Shown: positions 21,904-31,473 of the stretch, piece by piece
How the letters are laid out: each line of letters starts with the position of its first letter
Numbering within the stretch: the stretch's first letter is position 1
NCBI RefSeq assembly: GCF_037013735.1
Contig: NZ_CP135136.1
Coordinates: forward strand, 124,001 to 188,000
Direction of reading: 5' to 3'
DNA from: Candidatus Legionella polyplacis
Lineage (GTDB): Bacteria; Pseudomonadota; Gammaproteobacteria; Legionellales; Legionellaceae
Length of the DNA: 64,000 bases
The notes under the pieces: generated by a model
What the model was told of the DNA's origin: nothing
Seen by the model: the letters and a program-made list of their open reading frames with translations, nothing else
Database searches by the model: none
Translations under genes and position numbers: made by a program

Positions 21904-22323
21904 TTAACTTATAATAAACTTCTTAGCTCCTTTAGAAACCTTTAAACCTATAAATTGAAAATTAACAAAACATTTTTTTTTAGGAGCAATAATCTTTACA
22001 TTTCTGACTATTCTTCTTATTAATTTAAATTTTTTTAAAACTTCCAAATCAATTGTCTTAAAATTTTTTATTTTTAATAACTCATCTAGTCTTAATTCCG
22101 TTGAAAACTTTCTTTTTATAGAATTAAAACCTATTTTTGGAACACGTCTATATATTGGTGTTTGACCACCCTCAAAACCAACTTTACAAAAACCTCCAGA
22201 TCTAGATTTTTGACCTTTATGTCCTTTACCAGATGTTTTTCCATAACCAGATCCAATTCCTCTTCCAATACGTTTTTTATACTTCTTCTTTGATAAATTA
22301 CAAAAAGCAAAATTTAAATTCAT
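21904..22323 (-). CDS. rplO: 50S ribosomal protein L15
   Basis: Late-assembling large-subunit protein. The glycine-rich N-terminal extension [20 protein letters not shown] and [18 protein letters not shown] are diagnostic. Length 139. Its ATG shares a base with the rpmD stop (TAATG), so the two are coupled. Confidence 0.98.
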   Translation of the reverse strand: MNLNFAFCNLSKKKYKKRIGRGIGSGYGKTSGKGHKGQKSRSGGFCKVGFEGGQTPIYRRVPKIGFNSIKRKFSTELRLDELLKIKNFKTIDLEVLKKFKLIRRIVRNVKIIAPKKKCFVNFQFIGLKVSKGAKKFIIS

Positions 22324-22508
22324 TAAATATATTCCTCATATTTTAATAAATATGAAACAACACTAATTAAACCACGAATTGAAGGATTATCATTTTTTAT
22401 AACACTACTATTTATTTTTCTTAATCCTAATTGTCTAATTATATTAACATGTTTAGACCTACACCCAATAACACTTTTTATCAAAGTAATTTTGATCATT
22501 TTAATCAT
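22323..22508 (-). CDS. rpmD: 50S ribosomal protein L30
   Basis: Small large-subunit protein, absent from some bacteria. The core [30 protein letters not shown] and [15 protein letters not shown] match the family. ATG at 22508 gives 61 residues; in-frame ATGs at 22517 and 22499 are possible and none has a clear Shine-Dalgarno. spc operon, between rpsE and rplO. Confidence 0.95.
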   Translation of the reverse strand: MIKMIKITLIKSVIGCRSKHVNIIRQLGLRKINSSVIKNDNPSIRGLISVVSYLLKYEEYI

Positions 22509-22568
22509 AACATACATATTATTTATTTTTTTTTAAATAAAATATAAAACTGAATACTTACTTCTTAA

Positions 22569-23060
22569 TTATAATTCTATCTTACCTCTTTTAGCTAAAA
22601 CATAATCTGGAGTTTTAATATGCATTAAAGCTCCTATAGTAGCACGAACAACGTTATTAGGATTAGTAGATCCAATACTCTTCGCTAAAATATTTTGTAC
22701 TCCTAATACCTCTAATACAGCACGCATAGCTCCTCCAGCAATAATTCCAGTTCCATCACTAGCTGGTTTCATAAAAACTTTAGACGCACCAAAACTCCAA
22801 GTAATGGAATGATATATGGTTGTACCATTTAAATAAACATAAGTCATATTCTTCCTAGCTTTATCCATAGCTTTTTGAATTGCAATAGGAACCTCTCTTG
22901 CTTTCCCCCTTCCATATCCAACTTTTCCATTTCCATCTCCTATAACAACTAACGCAGCAAAACCAAAATCCCTACCACCCTTAACTACTTTTGCTGTTCT
23001 AGTAATAGAAACTAATTTATCTTGATAACCTTCATTTTTTTTAAATTCACGAAATACCAT
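22569..23060 (-). CDS. rpsE: 30S ribosomal protein S5
   Basis: 30S protein at the mRNA entry, important for accuracy and helicase action. It has the S5 N-terminal domain ([44 protein letters not shown]) and the C-terminal domain ([29 protein letters not shown]). Length 163. ATG at 23060 has AGGA about 9 bases upstream. Confidence 0.98.
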   Translation of the reverse strand: MVFREFKKNEGYQDKLVSITRTAKVVKGGRDFGFAALVVIGDGNGKVGYGRGKAREVPIAIQKAMDKARKNMTYVYLNGTTIYHSITWSFGASKVFMKPASDGTGIIAGGAMRAVLEVLGVQNILAKSIGSTNPNNVVRATIGALMHIKTPDYVLAKRGKIEL

Positions 23061-23079
23061 AATATCATATTTCCTACAT

Positions 23080-23451
23080 TTAAAATTTTAAACCAGAAAT
23101 TCTTATACCATTGGCTAAAGATTTTATTCTCCCATGATATTTATATCCAGACCTATCAAAAGCTACATTAACAATCCCTTTATTTCTAGCTCTTTTACCT
23201 AATAAAATACCAACTTGCTCAGATTGCTCAACTTTATTCTTATTAACCAAATTCTTTTTAATTTCTTTATCAACAGATGAAGCAAAAGCAATTACAAAAC
23301 TTTTTCTGCTTTTATCTCTATAATCAACAATCTGTGCATAAATATTTTTAGAACTCCTATAAACTACAACTCTTGGTCTATTAGAGTTATGCAATATAAT
23401 GTATTTACTTCTTAAACATCTTTTTTTTCGAATCTTATTTTTACAAATCAT
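23080..23451 (-). CDS. rplR: 50S ribosomal protein L18
   Basis: Binds 5S rRNA in the central protuberance with L5 and L25. [20 protein letters not shown] near residue 25 and [28 protein letters not shown] at the C terminus are the family's conserved blocks. Length 123, with a basic N terminus. spc operon, only four bases from rplF. Confidence 0.97.
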   Translation of the reverse strand: MICKNKIRKKRCLRSKYIILHNSNRPRVVVYRSSKNIYAQIVDYRDKSRKSFVIAFASSVDKEIKKNLVNKNKVEQSEQVGILLGKRARNKGIVNVAFDRSGYKYHGRIKSLANGIRISGLKF

Positions 23452-23455
23452 AATT

Positions 23456-24004
23456 TTATTTCTTTTTAGATTCTTTAAGATTTATAACTTCACCAAAATA
23501 ACGAATTCCTTTTCCTTTATAAGCATCAGGAATCTTCAAATGACGAATCCTAGATGCTACATCCCCTATCAATTGTTTATCTATACTATACAAATTAAGT
23601 ATTGTGCCATTATTTAATATTTTTACTGATACATTATCAGGAATATTATAAGTAACAGGGTGTGAATAACCTATAAATAAACTAACACTTTTATCTTTAT
23701 TTGCCCATTGAACCTTATAACCTACACCAAAAAATTCCAATATAATTTTATATCCATACATGACTCCATAAACCATATTATAAACCAACGAACGAATAGT
23801 ACCAGCCAAAGACCAACCATACTTATTATCATTATTTGATACTGGAAAAATTTTTATATTTCTATTTTCACAAAGAATAATTACTCTAGCATCATAATTC
23901 CTGTATAACACTCCTTTGGGTCCTTTAATTTCTAACTTGAAATTCTTTATCGAACATTCTACATCCTTTGGTAAATTAATAATTGATTTAGCAACCCTAG
24001 ACAT
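23456..24004 (-). CDS. rplF: 50S ribosomal protein L6
   Basis: Lies near the factor-binding site of the large subunit. Two tandem L6 domains are visible. The second has the hallmark GVGYKVQWANKDKSVSLFIGYSHPV and the C terminus PDAYKGKGIRYFGEVINLKESKKK. Length 182. The first domain (residues 1-80) is more divergent, with cysteines and isoleucines at unusual places. spc operon between rpsH and rplR. Confidence 0.97.
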   Translation of the reverse strand: MSRVAKSIINLPKDVECSIKNFKLEIKGPKGVLYRNYDARVIILCENRNIKIFPVSNNDNKYGWSLAGTIRSLVYNMVYGVMYGYKIILEFFGVGYKVQWANKDKSVSLFIGYSHPVTYNIPDNVSVKILNNGTILNLYSIDKQLIGDVASRIRHLKIPDAYKGKGIRYFGEVINLKESKKK

Positions 24005-24045
24005 ACATTATTTCATCCTATATAACCAAAAAAAATATATATAAC

Positions 24046-24441
24046 TTAAGATACTCCACAAATAATTTCTCCACCAATTCTATATTTCTTAGCCTTTTTA
24101 CTACTTATTACTCCCATAGAAGTTGACATAATTAATACACCAAACCCTGGTACAGAATATAAATCTTTCATTTTTTTATAAATTCTTAAACCAGGACTAC
24201 TTACCCTAAATATTCTCTCGATTACAGGCCTTCCCTTATAATACTTTAATATCACACTTATTAATTTTATTTTATTATTCAAATTACATATATTGTAATC
24301 TACTACAAATCCTTCTTCTTTTAAAACTAAAATAATCTTCTCTTTTAATTTAGAATAATAAAAAACAACTTTATCACATTTAGATCGTTGTCCATTGCGA
24401 ATACGTGTCAACATATCTGATATAGGATCTTGTATAGTCAT
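24046..24441 (-). CDS. rpsH: 30S ribosomal protein S8
   Basis: Primary 16S-binding protein of the 30S body. MTIQDPISDMLTRIRNGQ is the N terminus. RVSSPGLRIYKKMKDLYSVPGFGVLIMSTSMGVISSKKAKK holds the conserved RNA-binding core. Length 131. In E. coli S8 represses spc translation at rplE; I could not identify the S8-like hairpin here. spc operon between rpsN and rplF. Confidence 0.98.
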   Translation of the reverse strand: MTIQDPISDMLTRIRNGQRSKCDKVVFYYSKLKEKIILVLKEEGFVVDYNICNLNNKIKLISVILKYYKGRPVIERIFRVSSPGLRIYKKMKDLYSVPGFGVLIMSTSMGVISSKKAKKYRIGGEIICGVS

Positions 24442-24489
24442 AATATTATATCATTTTATAAGTAATAAATATATCTTTACAAAAAAACA

Positions 24490-24792
24490 CTACCAACTTG
24501 ATTTTCTTCCACCAGTAACATTACCAAACATTAATTGTTTTCTCAAACAAATACGACAAAGTTCAAACTTACGTAAAATTGACCTAGACCTACCACACTG
24601 TTGGCATCTTCTGCTATATCTTACAGGATTAGAATCAACAGGAAGTTTGCTTAATTTAAACTGAGCATTCCTAATATCATTTACCTCAATAGAAGATTTT
24701 ATAACCTTTTTTAAATACATTCTCTTTTTCTTGTATTTTTCAATTAACTTCTTACGCTTATCAACCCTAGCAATAACTGATTTTTTAGCCAA
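24490..24792 (-). CDS. rpsN: 30S ribosomal protein S14, long form with four-cysteine zinc ribbon
   Basis: 30S head protein near the decoding A site. At 100 residues it is the long form that usually lacks zinc ligands, yet it carries CQQC and CRIC separated by 13 residues (about residues 64-84), the ligand pattern of the short C+ form. The codons TGC, TGT, TGT and TGT were checked directly. The C terminus GRKSSW is normal. Translation starts at TTG (24792), supported by AAGGA eight bases upstream and by the family N terminus MAKKS; the ATG at 24800 is out of frame. spc operon between rplE and rpsH. Confidence 0.97.
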   Translation of the reverse strand: MAKKSVIARVDKRKKLIEKYKKKRMYLKKVIKSSIEVNDIRNAQFKLSKLPVDSNPVRYSRRCQQCGRSRSILRKFELCRICLRKQLMFGNVTGGRKSSW

Positions 24793-24844
24793 AATACCAT
24801 TCCTTATCTATTAAAATTTATTTTTACAAAATAAAAAATGTAAA

Positions 24845-25399
24845 TCATTGTTCATTATACATTCTTACTAAAGGAAAATCAAAAAATTCCAATAAAAAAG
24901 CAGCCTCTTTATCTGTACAAGCATTTGTAACAATAGATATATCTAACCCTCTTATACGATCAACCTTATCGAAATCAATTTCTGGAAAAACAATTTGCTC
25001 TTTAATTCCAAAATTATAGTTACCAGTACCATCAAATGATTTTCTACTTAAACCTCTAAAATCTCTAACTCTAGGCAAAACTATATTAATAATCTTATCA
25101 AGAAAATCATACATTCTATCACGTCTTAAAGTAACTTTACATCCAATTTCAAAATCTTTTCTAATTTTAAAATTCGCCAAAGATTTTTTGGCTTTTGTTA
25201 TAAAAGGCTTCTGACCAGAAATCAAAGTCATATCCTTAATTGCATGCTGTAAAACTTTTTTATCATCTACAGATCTACCAACACCCATATTTAATGTTAT
25301 TTTCAAAATACGAGGAACTTCCATAATACTTTTATAATAAAAAACATTCATCATTTTTTTTATAATTTCTTTATTATAAAAATCTTTTAATCTAGACAT
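24845..25399 (-). CDS. rplE: 50S ribosomal protein L5
   Basis: 5S rRNA-binding protein of the central protuberance that also contacts P-site t[48 protein letters not shown] and [24 protein letters not shown] are the family's conserved stretches. Length 184. It overlaps the end of rplX by eight bases. Confidence 0.98.
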   Translation of the reverse strand: MSRLKDFYNKEIIKKMMNVFYYKSIMEVPRILKITLNMGVGRSVDDKKVLQHAIKDMTLISGQKPFITKAKKSLANFKIRKDFEIGCKVTLRRDRMYDFLDKIINIVLPRVRDFRGLSRKSFDGTGNYNFGIKEQIVFPEIDFDKVDRIRGLDISIVTNACTDKEAAFLLEFFDFPLVRMYNEQ

Positions 25400-25763
25400 T
25401 TTTTATTTTTTTTAAATACCTATTTTTTGTACTGAAATTATCTATTACTTTTTTGTTTGATTTAAAATATCTAACCTTATACCGAAAATTACACTTATCA
25501 ACTTTTAAATACTTAAAACCAATTTTATCATATTTTTCAAAATCATTGTTATATAAACCTACATTAGAAATGTGTATTGGCATTTCCTTAAAGATTAAAC
25601 CACCTTCTTGACCAATTTTTGGATTTGGTTTAATTGCTTTTCTACATAAATTAACACCATCAACAATAACCTTATCTCCCACAACCCTTTTTATTTTGCC
25701 GATACTCCCTTTATTCTTTCCAGATAAAACCATAACTATATCATTTAACTTAATACGTCTCAT
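25392..25763 (-). CDS. rplX: 50S ribosomal protein L24
   Basis: Assembly initiator of the large subunit. The KOW motif is [22 protein letters not shown] (residues 6-27), followed by [33 protein letters not shown]. Length 123, about 18 residues longer than E. coli's, because of a basic C-terminal extension rich in Lys, Asn and Phe. The 3' end overlaps rplE. Confidence 0.96.
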   Translation of the reverse strand: MRRIKLNDIVMVLSGKNKGSIGKIKRVVGDKVIVDGVNLCRKAIKPNPKIGQEGGLIFKEMPIHISNVGLYNNDFEKYDKIGFKYLKVDKCNFRYKVRYFKSNKKVIDNFSTKNRYLKKIKNV

Positions 25764-25780
25764 ATAATTTTTTTCCTATT

Positions 25781-26146
25781 TTATAGTACTTCAGGAGCTA
25801 AAGAAATTATTTTCATAAATCTATATCTTAATTCTCTTGTTACTGGACCAAAAATTCTAGTACCAAACGGTTCATTTTGATTATTCAATAAAACAACTGA
25901 ATTTTCATCAAAACGAATTACAGACCCATCATCTCTGCTTATTCCTTTTTTCGTTCTAACAATTACAGCACCCATTACATCACCTCTTTTTACTTTACCA
26001 TTTGAAATTACATCTTTTACACTTATCTTAATAAGATCCCCAATATTAGCATATCTTTTTCTTGTTCCTCCAAGAACTCTAATACACATCACTTTACGAG
26101 CTCCACTGTTATCTGCTACATTAAGAATAGTTTGTACTTGTATCAT
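25781..26146 (-). CDS. rplN: 50S ribosomal protein L14
   Basis: Interface protein that forms a bridge to the 30S subunit. [27 protein letters not shown] is the universal N terminus, so ATG at 26146 is used, giving 121 residues (E. coli 123). A longer in-frame start at 26194 would add 16 non-conserved residues and is rejected. First gene of the spc operon, 128 bases after rpsQ. Confidence 0.98.
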   Translation of the reverse strand: MIQVQTILNVADNSGARKVMCIRVLGGTRKRYANIGDLIKISVKDVISNGKVKRGDVMGAVIVRTKKGISRDDGSVIRFDENSVVLLNNQNEPFGTRIFGPVTRELRYRFMKIISLAPEVL

Positions 26147-26274
26147 AATAAACTCATTACTCATTATTAAATAAATAATATAAAATAAAAACAATTACTA
26201 AAAAAACCACAATTTAATATTTTCTTATTACAAATAATTTTTAAAAAAAATCAAATTCATAACTCAATATACTA

Positions 26275-26508
26275 CTAATTTATTGTCTCTAATAATAACC
26301 AACGTTTTTTTTTAGATAAAGGTTTAGACTCAACTATCTTAACTAAATCTCCAATCTTAGATACACAATTCGGATCATGTACATATAATTTCGTAGTCCT
26401 TCTCAAAATTTTTCCATACTTATGATGCTTTAAAACACGATTAACGATCACAACAACCGTCTTTTTCATTTTATTACTTATAATTTTCCCAACCATTATT
26501 TTTTTCAT
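26275..26508 (-). CDS. rpsQ: 30S ribosomal protein S17
   Basis: Primary 16S-binding OB-fold protein. The core MVGKIISNKMKKTVVVIVNR, HKYGKILRRTTKLYVHDPN and IGDLVKIVESKPLSKKKRWLL is complete. Length 77, shorter than E. coli's 84 because both tails are trimmed. Last gene of the S10 operon. Confidence 0.97.
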   Translation of the reverse strand: MKKIMVGKIISNKMKKTVVVIVNRVLKHHKYGKILRRTTKLYVHDPNCVSKIGDLVKIVESKPLSKKKRWLLLETIN

Positions 26509-26523
26509 ATTAACAACCTTATA

Positions 26524-26742
26524 TTAATCTTCTAATAATCCTTCCTTTTTCTTTAAATATAAAATAGTATTAATCCTGGCAATACCCTTATTGATTAATT
26601 TTATCCAATGATAAGATTCTAAAGGTCCATATATTTTTTTCATTTTCAAATTAAATCTTTCTTTACTAAGAAGTAATAACTCAATTTTTAATTGATTCAA
26701 ACTTAAAGTATTTAGTTCTTTACTTTTTTTTATCTTTACCAT
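26524..26742 (-). CDS. rpmC: 50S ribosomal protein L29
   Basis: Two-helix protein at the exit-tunnel rim that helps bind trigger factor and SRP. KELNTLSLNQLKIELLLLSKERFNLKMKK is the first helix, and HWIKLINKGIARINTIL the second. Length 72. It lies between rplP and rpsQ, as in E. coli. Confidence 0.95.
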   Translation of the reverse strand: MVKIKKSKELNTLSLNQLKIELLLLSKERFNLKMKKIYGPLESYHWIKLINKGIARINTILYLKKKEGLLED

Positions 26743-26757
26743 ATATATTTTATTACC

Positions 26758-27171
26758 TTACAATATTCTTCTTTCTTCAAATACAACCTTAAACGGCAAT
26801 TTAGCTCTTGCTAAAATAAAAGCCTCAATAGCAAGTTCCCTATCAACTCCTTCTATTTCAAATAGAATCCGACCTGGTTTCACATTTACTACCCAATACT
26901 CAACATTTCCTTTCCCTTTACCCTGCCTTACTTCAAGTGGTTTTTGAGTTATAGGTTTATCTGGAAAAACTCTGATCCAAATTTTTCCATTTCTTTTAAT
27001 GTGTCTAGTCATAGCTCTTCTAGCTGCTTCAATTTGTCTAGTTGTTAACCTACCTCTTCCTACAGATTTTAATCCAAATTCACCAAAACTAATCCTATTT
27101 CCTCTATGAGAGTTCCCTTTGTTTCTGCCTTTCATCTGCTTCTTATATTTTGTACGTTTTGGTTGCAACAT
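26758..27171 (-). CDS. rplP: 50S ribosomal protein L16
   Basis: Lies at the A-site side of the peptidyl transferase region. [21 protein letters not shown] is the N terminus, with [28 protein letters not shown] and [22 protein letters not shown]. Length 137, as in E. coli. S10 operon between rpsC and rpmC. Confidence 0.98.
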   Translation of the reverse strand: MLQPKRTKYKKQMKGRNKGNSHRGNRISFGEFGLKSVGRGRLTTRQIEAARRAMTRHIKRNGKIWIRVFPDKPITQKPLEVRQGKGKGNVEYWVVNVKPGRILFEIEGVDRELAIEAFILARAKLPFKVVFEERRIL

Positions 27172-27233
27172 AATTTATTTTCCATATATAACAGTATATA
27201 ATATATAATATAAAATATATCAATTTTACAATT

Positions 27234-27875
27234 TTATTTAATTACTTTTCTAGTATATATCTCTCCAGAAAAAACCCAAACTTTAACACCAATCATTCCA
27301 TATGTAGTTCTAGCTTCAGAAAATCCATAACTAATATTTGCTCTAAAAGTATGAAGAGGTATTCGACCTTCCCTATAGCATTCACTACGAGCAATTTCAG
27401 AACCACCTAATCTTCCACTAATACAAATTTTAATACCTTTAGCTCCAGATTTAATTGCAGAATTTATAGATTTTTTCATAATTCTTCTAAACATAATTCT
27501 TTGTTCCAACTGTTGAGCTATGTTCTCAGAAACAAGAATAGGATCTAATTCAGGATGTTTTATTTCTTCAATATTCAACTTTACTGGTATTCTTAAATAA
27601 GATTCTATATCTTTTCTCAAATTTTCTATCCCACCTCCTTTTTTTCCTATTATTATACCTGGTCTAGCAGTATATATAGTTACAACAGCATTTTTTGCAG
27701 GACGTTCAATACAAATCTTACCTATAAACGCATTACTTAATTTCTTTTTTAAATATTTTCTCAGATTAATATCTTGATTAAGTAATCTAGAATAATATTT
27801 ACTAGAATACCATTTAGAATTCCAATCTTGAATAATTCCTAACCTAATTCCAATAGGATTTACTTTTTGACCCAT
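27234..27875 (-). CDS. rpsC: 30S ribosomal protein S3
   Basis: mRNA entry-channel protein of the 30S head. [23 protein letters not shown] is the N terminus. A KH domain ([21 protein letters not shown], about residues 69-89) and the S3 C-terminal domain ([37 protein letters not shown]) follow. Length 213, trimmed at the C terminus compared with E. coli's 233. It lies two bases after rplV. Confidence 0.98.
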   Translation of the reverse strand: MGQKVNPIGIRLGIIQDWNSKWYSSKYYSRLLNQDINLRKYLKKKLSNAFIGKICIERPAKNAVVTIYTARPGIIIGKKGGGIENLRKDIESYLRIPVKLNIEEIKHPELDPILVSENIAQQLEQRIMFRRIMKKSINSAIKSGAKGIKICISGRLGGSEIARSECYREGRIPLHTFRANISYGFSEARTTYGMIGVKVWVFSGEIYTRKVIK

Positions 27876-27877
27876 AA

Positions 27878-28222
27878 TTAATTAACTTTACCTCCATCAG
27901 AAGCTTTAATTACAATATGACAAAATTTTTTATATATTTTATTAGAACGACCTTTTGCTCTAGGAACAATACGCTTAAATTTTATCCCGTCATTTACATA
28001 AATAACAGAAATTTTTAATGAATCAATATCTATATTATGATTATTTTCAGCATTAGAAATCAAGGATTCCAACATCTTCAATAGAATGCGTGCTCCTTTT
28101 TTAGGTAAAAATCTTAAAATATTAATTGAATCTGACAAAGTTTTATTGCGAATAACATTAACAATTAATTTACATTTCTGAGCAGAAATAGGAGCATTTT
28201 TTAACTTAACTTTTACTTCCAT
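27878..28222 (-). CDS. rplV: 50S ribosomal protein L22
   Basis: Lines the exit tunnel. [50 protein letters not shown] is the conserved helical body. [19 protein letters not shown] contains the beta-hairpin that reaches into the tunnel. Length 114. S10 operon between rpsS and rpsC. Confidence 0.97.
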   Translation of the reverse strand: MEVKVKLKNAPISAQKCKLIVNVIRNKTLSDSINILRFLPKKGARILLKMLESLISNAENNHNIDIDSLKISVIYVNDGIKFKRIVPRAKGRSNKIYKKFCHIVIKASDGGKVN

Positions 28223-28269
28223 TGATTTATAACCCTTTTTTTCAACTTTTAACTAACAACAAAAATTAT

Positions 28270-28548
28270 TTATTTAGATTTGATCTTTTTATCACCAGAA
28301 TGATTTCTAAAAACACGAGTTGATGCAAATTCACCTAATTTATGACCCACCATATTATCGGTAATATAAACTGGAACATGAACCCTACCATTATGTACAG
28401 AAATAGTACGACCAATCATTTCAGGTATAATAGTCGATCTTCTAGACCAAGTTTTTATAGGTTTATTAGAATTCAAATTATTAGATTTTTCTATTTTCTT
28501 TAATAAATTAAAATCTACATAAGGACCCTTTTTAATAGAACGAGACAC
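28270..28548 (-). CDS. rpsS: 30S ribosomal protein S19
   Basis: 30S head protein next to S13. [20 protein letters not shown] and [33 protein letters not shown] are diagnostic. The start is set at GTG 28548, giving M-SRSIKKGP and 92 residues: a GGAG lies six bases upstream at 28555-28558. The longer TTG at 28560 overlaps that GGAG and would add four non-family residues. S10 operon between rplB and rplV. Confidence 0.97.
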   Translation of the reverse strand: MSRSIKKGPYVDFNLLKKIEKSNNLNSNKPIKTWSRRSTIIPEMIGRTISVHNGRVHVPVYITDNMVGHKLGEFASTRVFRNHSGDKKIKSK

Positions 28549-28584
28549 TGTCTTCTCCAATTTTGTTAATTACTTCTTCACAAT

Positions 28585-29412
28585 TCACTTCACCTTTCTA
28601 CGTTTAATAATAAAAAAATCAGTACGCTTATTATTTCTTGTTTTATATCCCTTAGCAGGAATTCCAGTTGGGCTAACAGGGTGTCTTCCACCTGAAGTCC
28701 TTCCTTCTCCACCTCCATGAGGATGATCTATTGGATTCATAGCTACTCCACGAACAGTTGGTCGTATTCCTCTCCATCTATTTTCTCCTGCCTTCCCTAA
28801 AGTTCTTAAATTATGTTCACTATTACTCACCATTCCTATAGTCGCCTTACATCTTAATAAAACCCTCCTAACTTCTCCTGAAGATAATCTTATAATAGCA
28901 TATCTATCTTCTTTAGATAGAACCTGCCCATAAGATCCAGCACTTCTTAATAATTGAGCACCCTTTTTAGGTTTTAATTCAAGACAATGTATTACTGTAC
29001 CTACAGGTATGTTCTGTAATATTAAACAATTCCCATTACTTATGGGAACATCATCTCCGCTAATTACAATATGTCCTATTTCCAAATTTGAAGGAGATAT
29101 AATATACCTATATTCACCATCAATATAAGAAATTAGAGCAATCAAAGCAGATCTATTTGGATCATATTCTATTCTAGATACCCTTCCTTTAATATAATCC
29201 TTATTTCTTTTAAAATCAATTAATCTATATTTTAATCGACAACCACCGCCAATATGTCTTACTGTTATACGTCCTTGATTATTTCTTCCTCCAGTTCTAT
29301 TTAATTTCCTTATCAAAGATTTATAAGGCTTTCCTTTATAAATATTTTTATGTAACAGCCTAATATGCCCTCTCCTGCCTGGAGTAGTAGGATTTGATCT
29401 TACTAAAGTCAT
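28585..29412 (-). CDS. rplB: 50S ribosomal protein L2
   Basis: Core large-subunit protein needed for subunit joining and peptidyl transfer. [43 protein letters not shown] and [26 protein letters not shown] hold the conserved blocks, including the catalysis-linked histidine in the last. ATG at 29412 gives 275 residues, the family length; the longer in-frame ATG at 29448 would run into rplW. S10 operon. Confidence 0.98.
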   Translation of the reverse strand: MTLVRSNPTTPGRRGHIRLLHKNIYKGKPYKSLIRKLNRTGGRNNQGRITVRHIGGGCRLKYRLIDFKRNKDYIKGRVSRIEYDPNRSALIALISYIDGEYRYIISPSNLEIGHIVISGDDVPISNGNCLILQNIPVGTVIHCLELKPKKGAQLLRSAGSYGQVLSKEDRYAIIRLSSGEVRRVLLRCKATIGMVSNSEHNLRTLGKAGENRWRGIRPTVRGVAMNPIDHPHGGGEGRTSGGRHPVSPTGIPAKGYKTRNNKRTDFFIIKRRKVK

Positions 29413-29419
29413 AATAAAA

Positions 29420-29725
29420 TTACCTTTTATCAAAAAAAGAAAAATCAATACTATGTTGTTTGTCTAAAGATACATATACTTTTTTCCAATTACTTCTTTT
29501 TCCACAAATTCTTTTAAAAACTTTTACTTTACCTTTAATATTGATTACAGAAATCTTATTCACTTTAACATTAAAAATGGATTCTATAGATTTTTTAATT
29601 TCTTTCTTATTTACAAATCTTTGTACCTTAAAAGTATATTGATTATACTTATTAGATATCATAGTTGACTTCTCAGAAGTATACGGTTCTATAATAAAAT
29701 ATAAAAACTTATTACTTATATTCAT
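29420..29725 (-). CDS. rplW: 50S ribosomal protein L23
   Basis: Docking site for trigger factor and SRP at the exit tunnel. [44 protein letters not shown] and [17 protein letters not shown] match the family. Length 101. S10 operon, overlapping rplD by four bases. Confidence 0.97.
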   Translation of the reverse strand: MNISNKFLYFIIEPYTSEKSTMISNKYNQYTFKVQRFVNKKEIKKSIESIFNVKVNKISVINIKGKVKVFKRICGKRSNWKKVYVSLDKQHSIDFSFFDKR

Positions 29726-30333
29726 TCACTAATTCTCTTTTCCAAAACTTTAACAGCAGATTTCGTCATTAAAATTTTCTTAAAATAAAAAAAATCAACA
29801 AAGCTTACAGTCTTAATATTACAAATTTTATACTGATACAAATTCTGAGATCCTAACAATTCGTTTGTATTAATCTCACATTTTAATATTAATCCATTTA
29901 ATATATTTAAATTATGCATTTTATTTATAAAATACTTAGTTTTATAAGAATCACAAAAAAAACAACTAACAACAATTAAATTCCCTGATCTGTGAAGTTC
30001 TGACACTACACTTCTAAAAGCATATCTATACATCTTCTTATTAATTTTTTGATTATAACTTCTTTTTTTCGAAGCAAAAACAACTCCTCCACCCCTCCAT
30101 AAAGGACTTCGTATTGTACCAACCCTTGCTCTTCCAGTTCCTTTTTGTCTCCAAGGTTTAATTCCACTTCCACTAACTTCTGATCTTGTTTTTTGTGAAC
30201 TATTACCACTTCTTCTATTTTGTATAGAAGATACGAATACTTGATGTATCAAATCAGGATTATATTTACAATTAAAAACATTAGAATCAACTTTTAAATA
30301 TTCATTAGTATCTTGTATTAACAATTGCATCAT
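29722..30333 (-). CDS. rplD: 50S ribosomal protein L4
   Basis: Tunnel protein; in E. coli it also represses its own operon. The extended loop SGNSSQKTRSEVSGSGIKPWRQKGTGRARVGTIRSPLWRGGGVVF is intact. The C-terminal globular part (residues 110-203) is divergent, with many Asn, Lys and Cys residues. Length 203. The start overlaps the rplC stop by four bases, and a second ATG directly follows the first. Confidence 0.97.
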   Translation of the reverse strand: MMQLLIQDTNEYLKVDSNVFNCKYNPDLIHQVFVSSIQNRRSGNSSQKTRSEVSGSGIKPWRQKGTGRARVGTIRSPLWRGGGVVFASKKRSYNQKINKKMYRYAFRSVVSELHRSGNLIVVSCFFCDSYKTKYFINKMHNLNILNGLILKCEINTNELLGSQNLYQYKICNIKTVSFVDFFYFKKILMTKSAVKVLEKRISE

Positions 30334-30983
30334 ATTTTTCCCTTTTTAGAAATTCTTATCTCTAATTTTATACCAGAAAAACCAGGAATTGAACCTTTAA
30401 CAAATAATAAATTACGACTAATATCAATTTGAACCACCAATAAATTTTGAATTGTACACCTTTTATTACCCATGTGACCAGGCATTTTTTTTCCTTTAAA
30501 AACTCTACCAGGAGTTTGATTTTGACCTATGGATCCAGGAACTCTATGAGATAAAGAATTTCCATGACTAGCATCCTGAGTTTTAAAATTATAACGCTTA
30601 ACCGTTCCGGAAAAACCTTTTCCTTTTGATACTGAAATAACATCAACTCTATCCCCTTCTTTAAAAACATCATTAATGCCTAAAACTTTACCAGAAACCA
30701 ATTTACTACTAAAAAATTTTGAACCAAATTCACGAATAATATCTCCAGAACGAACACCAAATTTAGAAAAATGTCCAAACAACGGTTTTTTTATACGAGA
30801 AGCTTTTCTATTACCTCTAGTCAACTGTACAGAAGAATACCCATCATTTTCTAATGTCTTTATCTGTAAAATTCTATTAGGAATAACTTCAATGATAGAT
30901 ACTGGAAAAGTTATACCATCATTCATAAAATACCTCATCATTCCAACCTTAACCCCTAATAATCCAGACATAGACTGTTTCAT
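30330..30983 (-). CDS. rplC: 50S ribosomal protein L3
   Basis: Early-assembling large-subunit protein reaching toward the peptidyl transferase centre. GLLGVKVGMMRYFMNDGITFPVSIIEV, SKGKGFSGTVKRYNF and the extended loop SHGNSLSHRVPGSIGQNQTPGRVFKGKKMPGHMG (modified Gln region) are present. Length 217. It follows rpsJ after 150 bases that hold a strong hairpin. Confidence 0.98.
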   Translation of the reverse strand: MKQSMSGLLGVKVGMMRYFMNDGITFPVSIIEVIPNRILQIKTLENDGYSSVQLTRGNRKASRIKKPLFGHFSKFGVRSGDIIREFGSKFFSSKLVSGKVLGINDVFKEGDRVDVISVSKGKGFSGTVKRYNFKTQDASHGNSLSHRVPGSIGQNQTPGRVFKGKKMPGHMGNKRCTIQNLLVVQIDISRNLLFVKGSIPGFSGIKLEIRISKKGKI

Positions 30984-31096
30984 ATAATATAAACCTTTTT
31001 GTTTTCTATCAAAAAAAATAGTAACTTATATTTCTTAGAAAAAATTTTAAATCTCTTAACCAATAAAAAAAAAGAATATTTACCACCCATTATATT

Positions 31097-31134
31097 ATAA
31101 TACAATAATATAAACATTTATATTATTGTATTAT
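31097..31134 (-). promoter_or_regulatory. 18-bp perfect AT-rich hairpin between rpsJ and rplC
   Basis: Arms 31097-31114 and 31117-31134 are perfect reverse complements with a two-base loop; only one pair is G-C. It begins at the rpsJ stop codon and precedes rplC by about 113 bases. No T-run follows on the transcribed strand, so it does not look like a classic intrinsic terminator. It may be an RNA processing or stabilising element, or a point of differential expression. The stem is seen directly; the function is inferred. Confidence 0.5.
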
Positions 31135-31454
31135 TAATCATCATCATCTAAGCTAATCTGAACATCAACTCCAGAAGCCAAATCAAGTTTCATCAAAGCA
31201 TCTACCGTTTTATCAGTAGGATGAACTATAACAACTAACCTCTTATGCGTTGGAAGTTCATATTGATCTCTAGCATCCTTGTTAACATGAGGAGATGCTA
31301 AAACAGTAAATTTCTCTATTTTTGTAGGCAAAGGTATAGGACCTTTAATTCTAGCTCCAGTACGCTTTGCAGTTTCAACAATCTCCTTTACTGAAGTATC
31401 AATTAACTTATGATCGAACGATTTTAAACGAATCTTAATATTCTGATTACTCAT
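31134..31454 (-). CDS. rpsJ: 30S ribosomal protein S10
   Basis: 30S head protein that also partners NusB in antitermination. [42 protein letters not shown] and [21 protein letters not shown] are diagnostic. Length 106. First gene of the S10 group, 19 bases after tuf. Confidence 0.98.
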   Translation of the reverse strand: MSNQNIKIRLKSFDHKLIDTSVKEIVETAKRTGARIKGPIPLPTKIEKFTVLASPHVNKDARDQYELPTHKRLVVIVHPTDKTVDALMKLDLASGVDVQISLDDDD

Positions 31455-31473
31455 ATAATAAATAATATTTATA

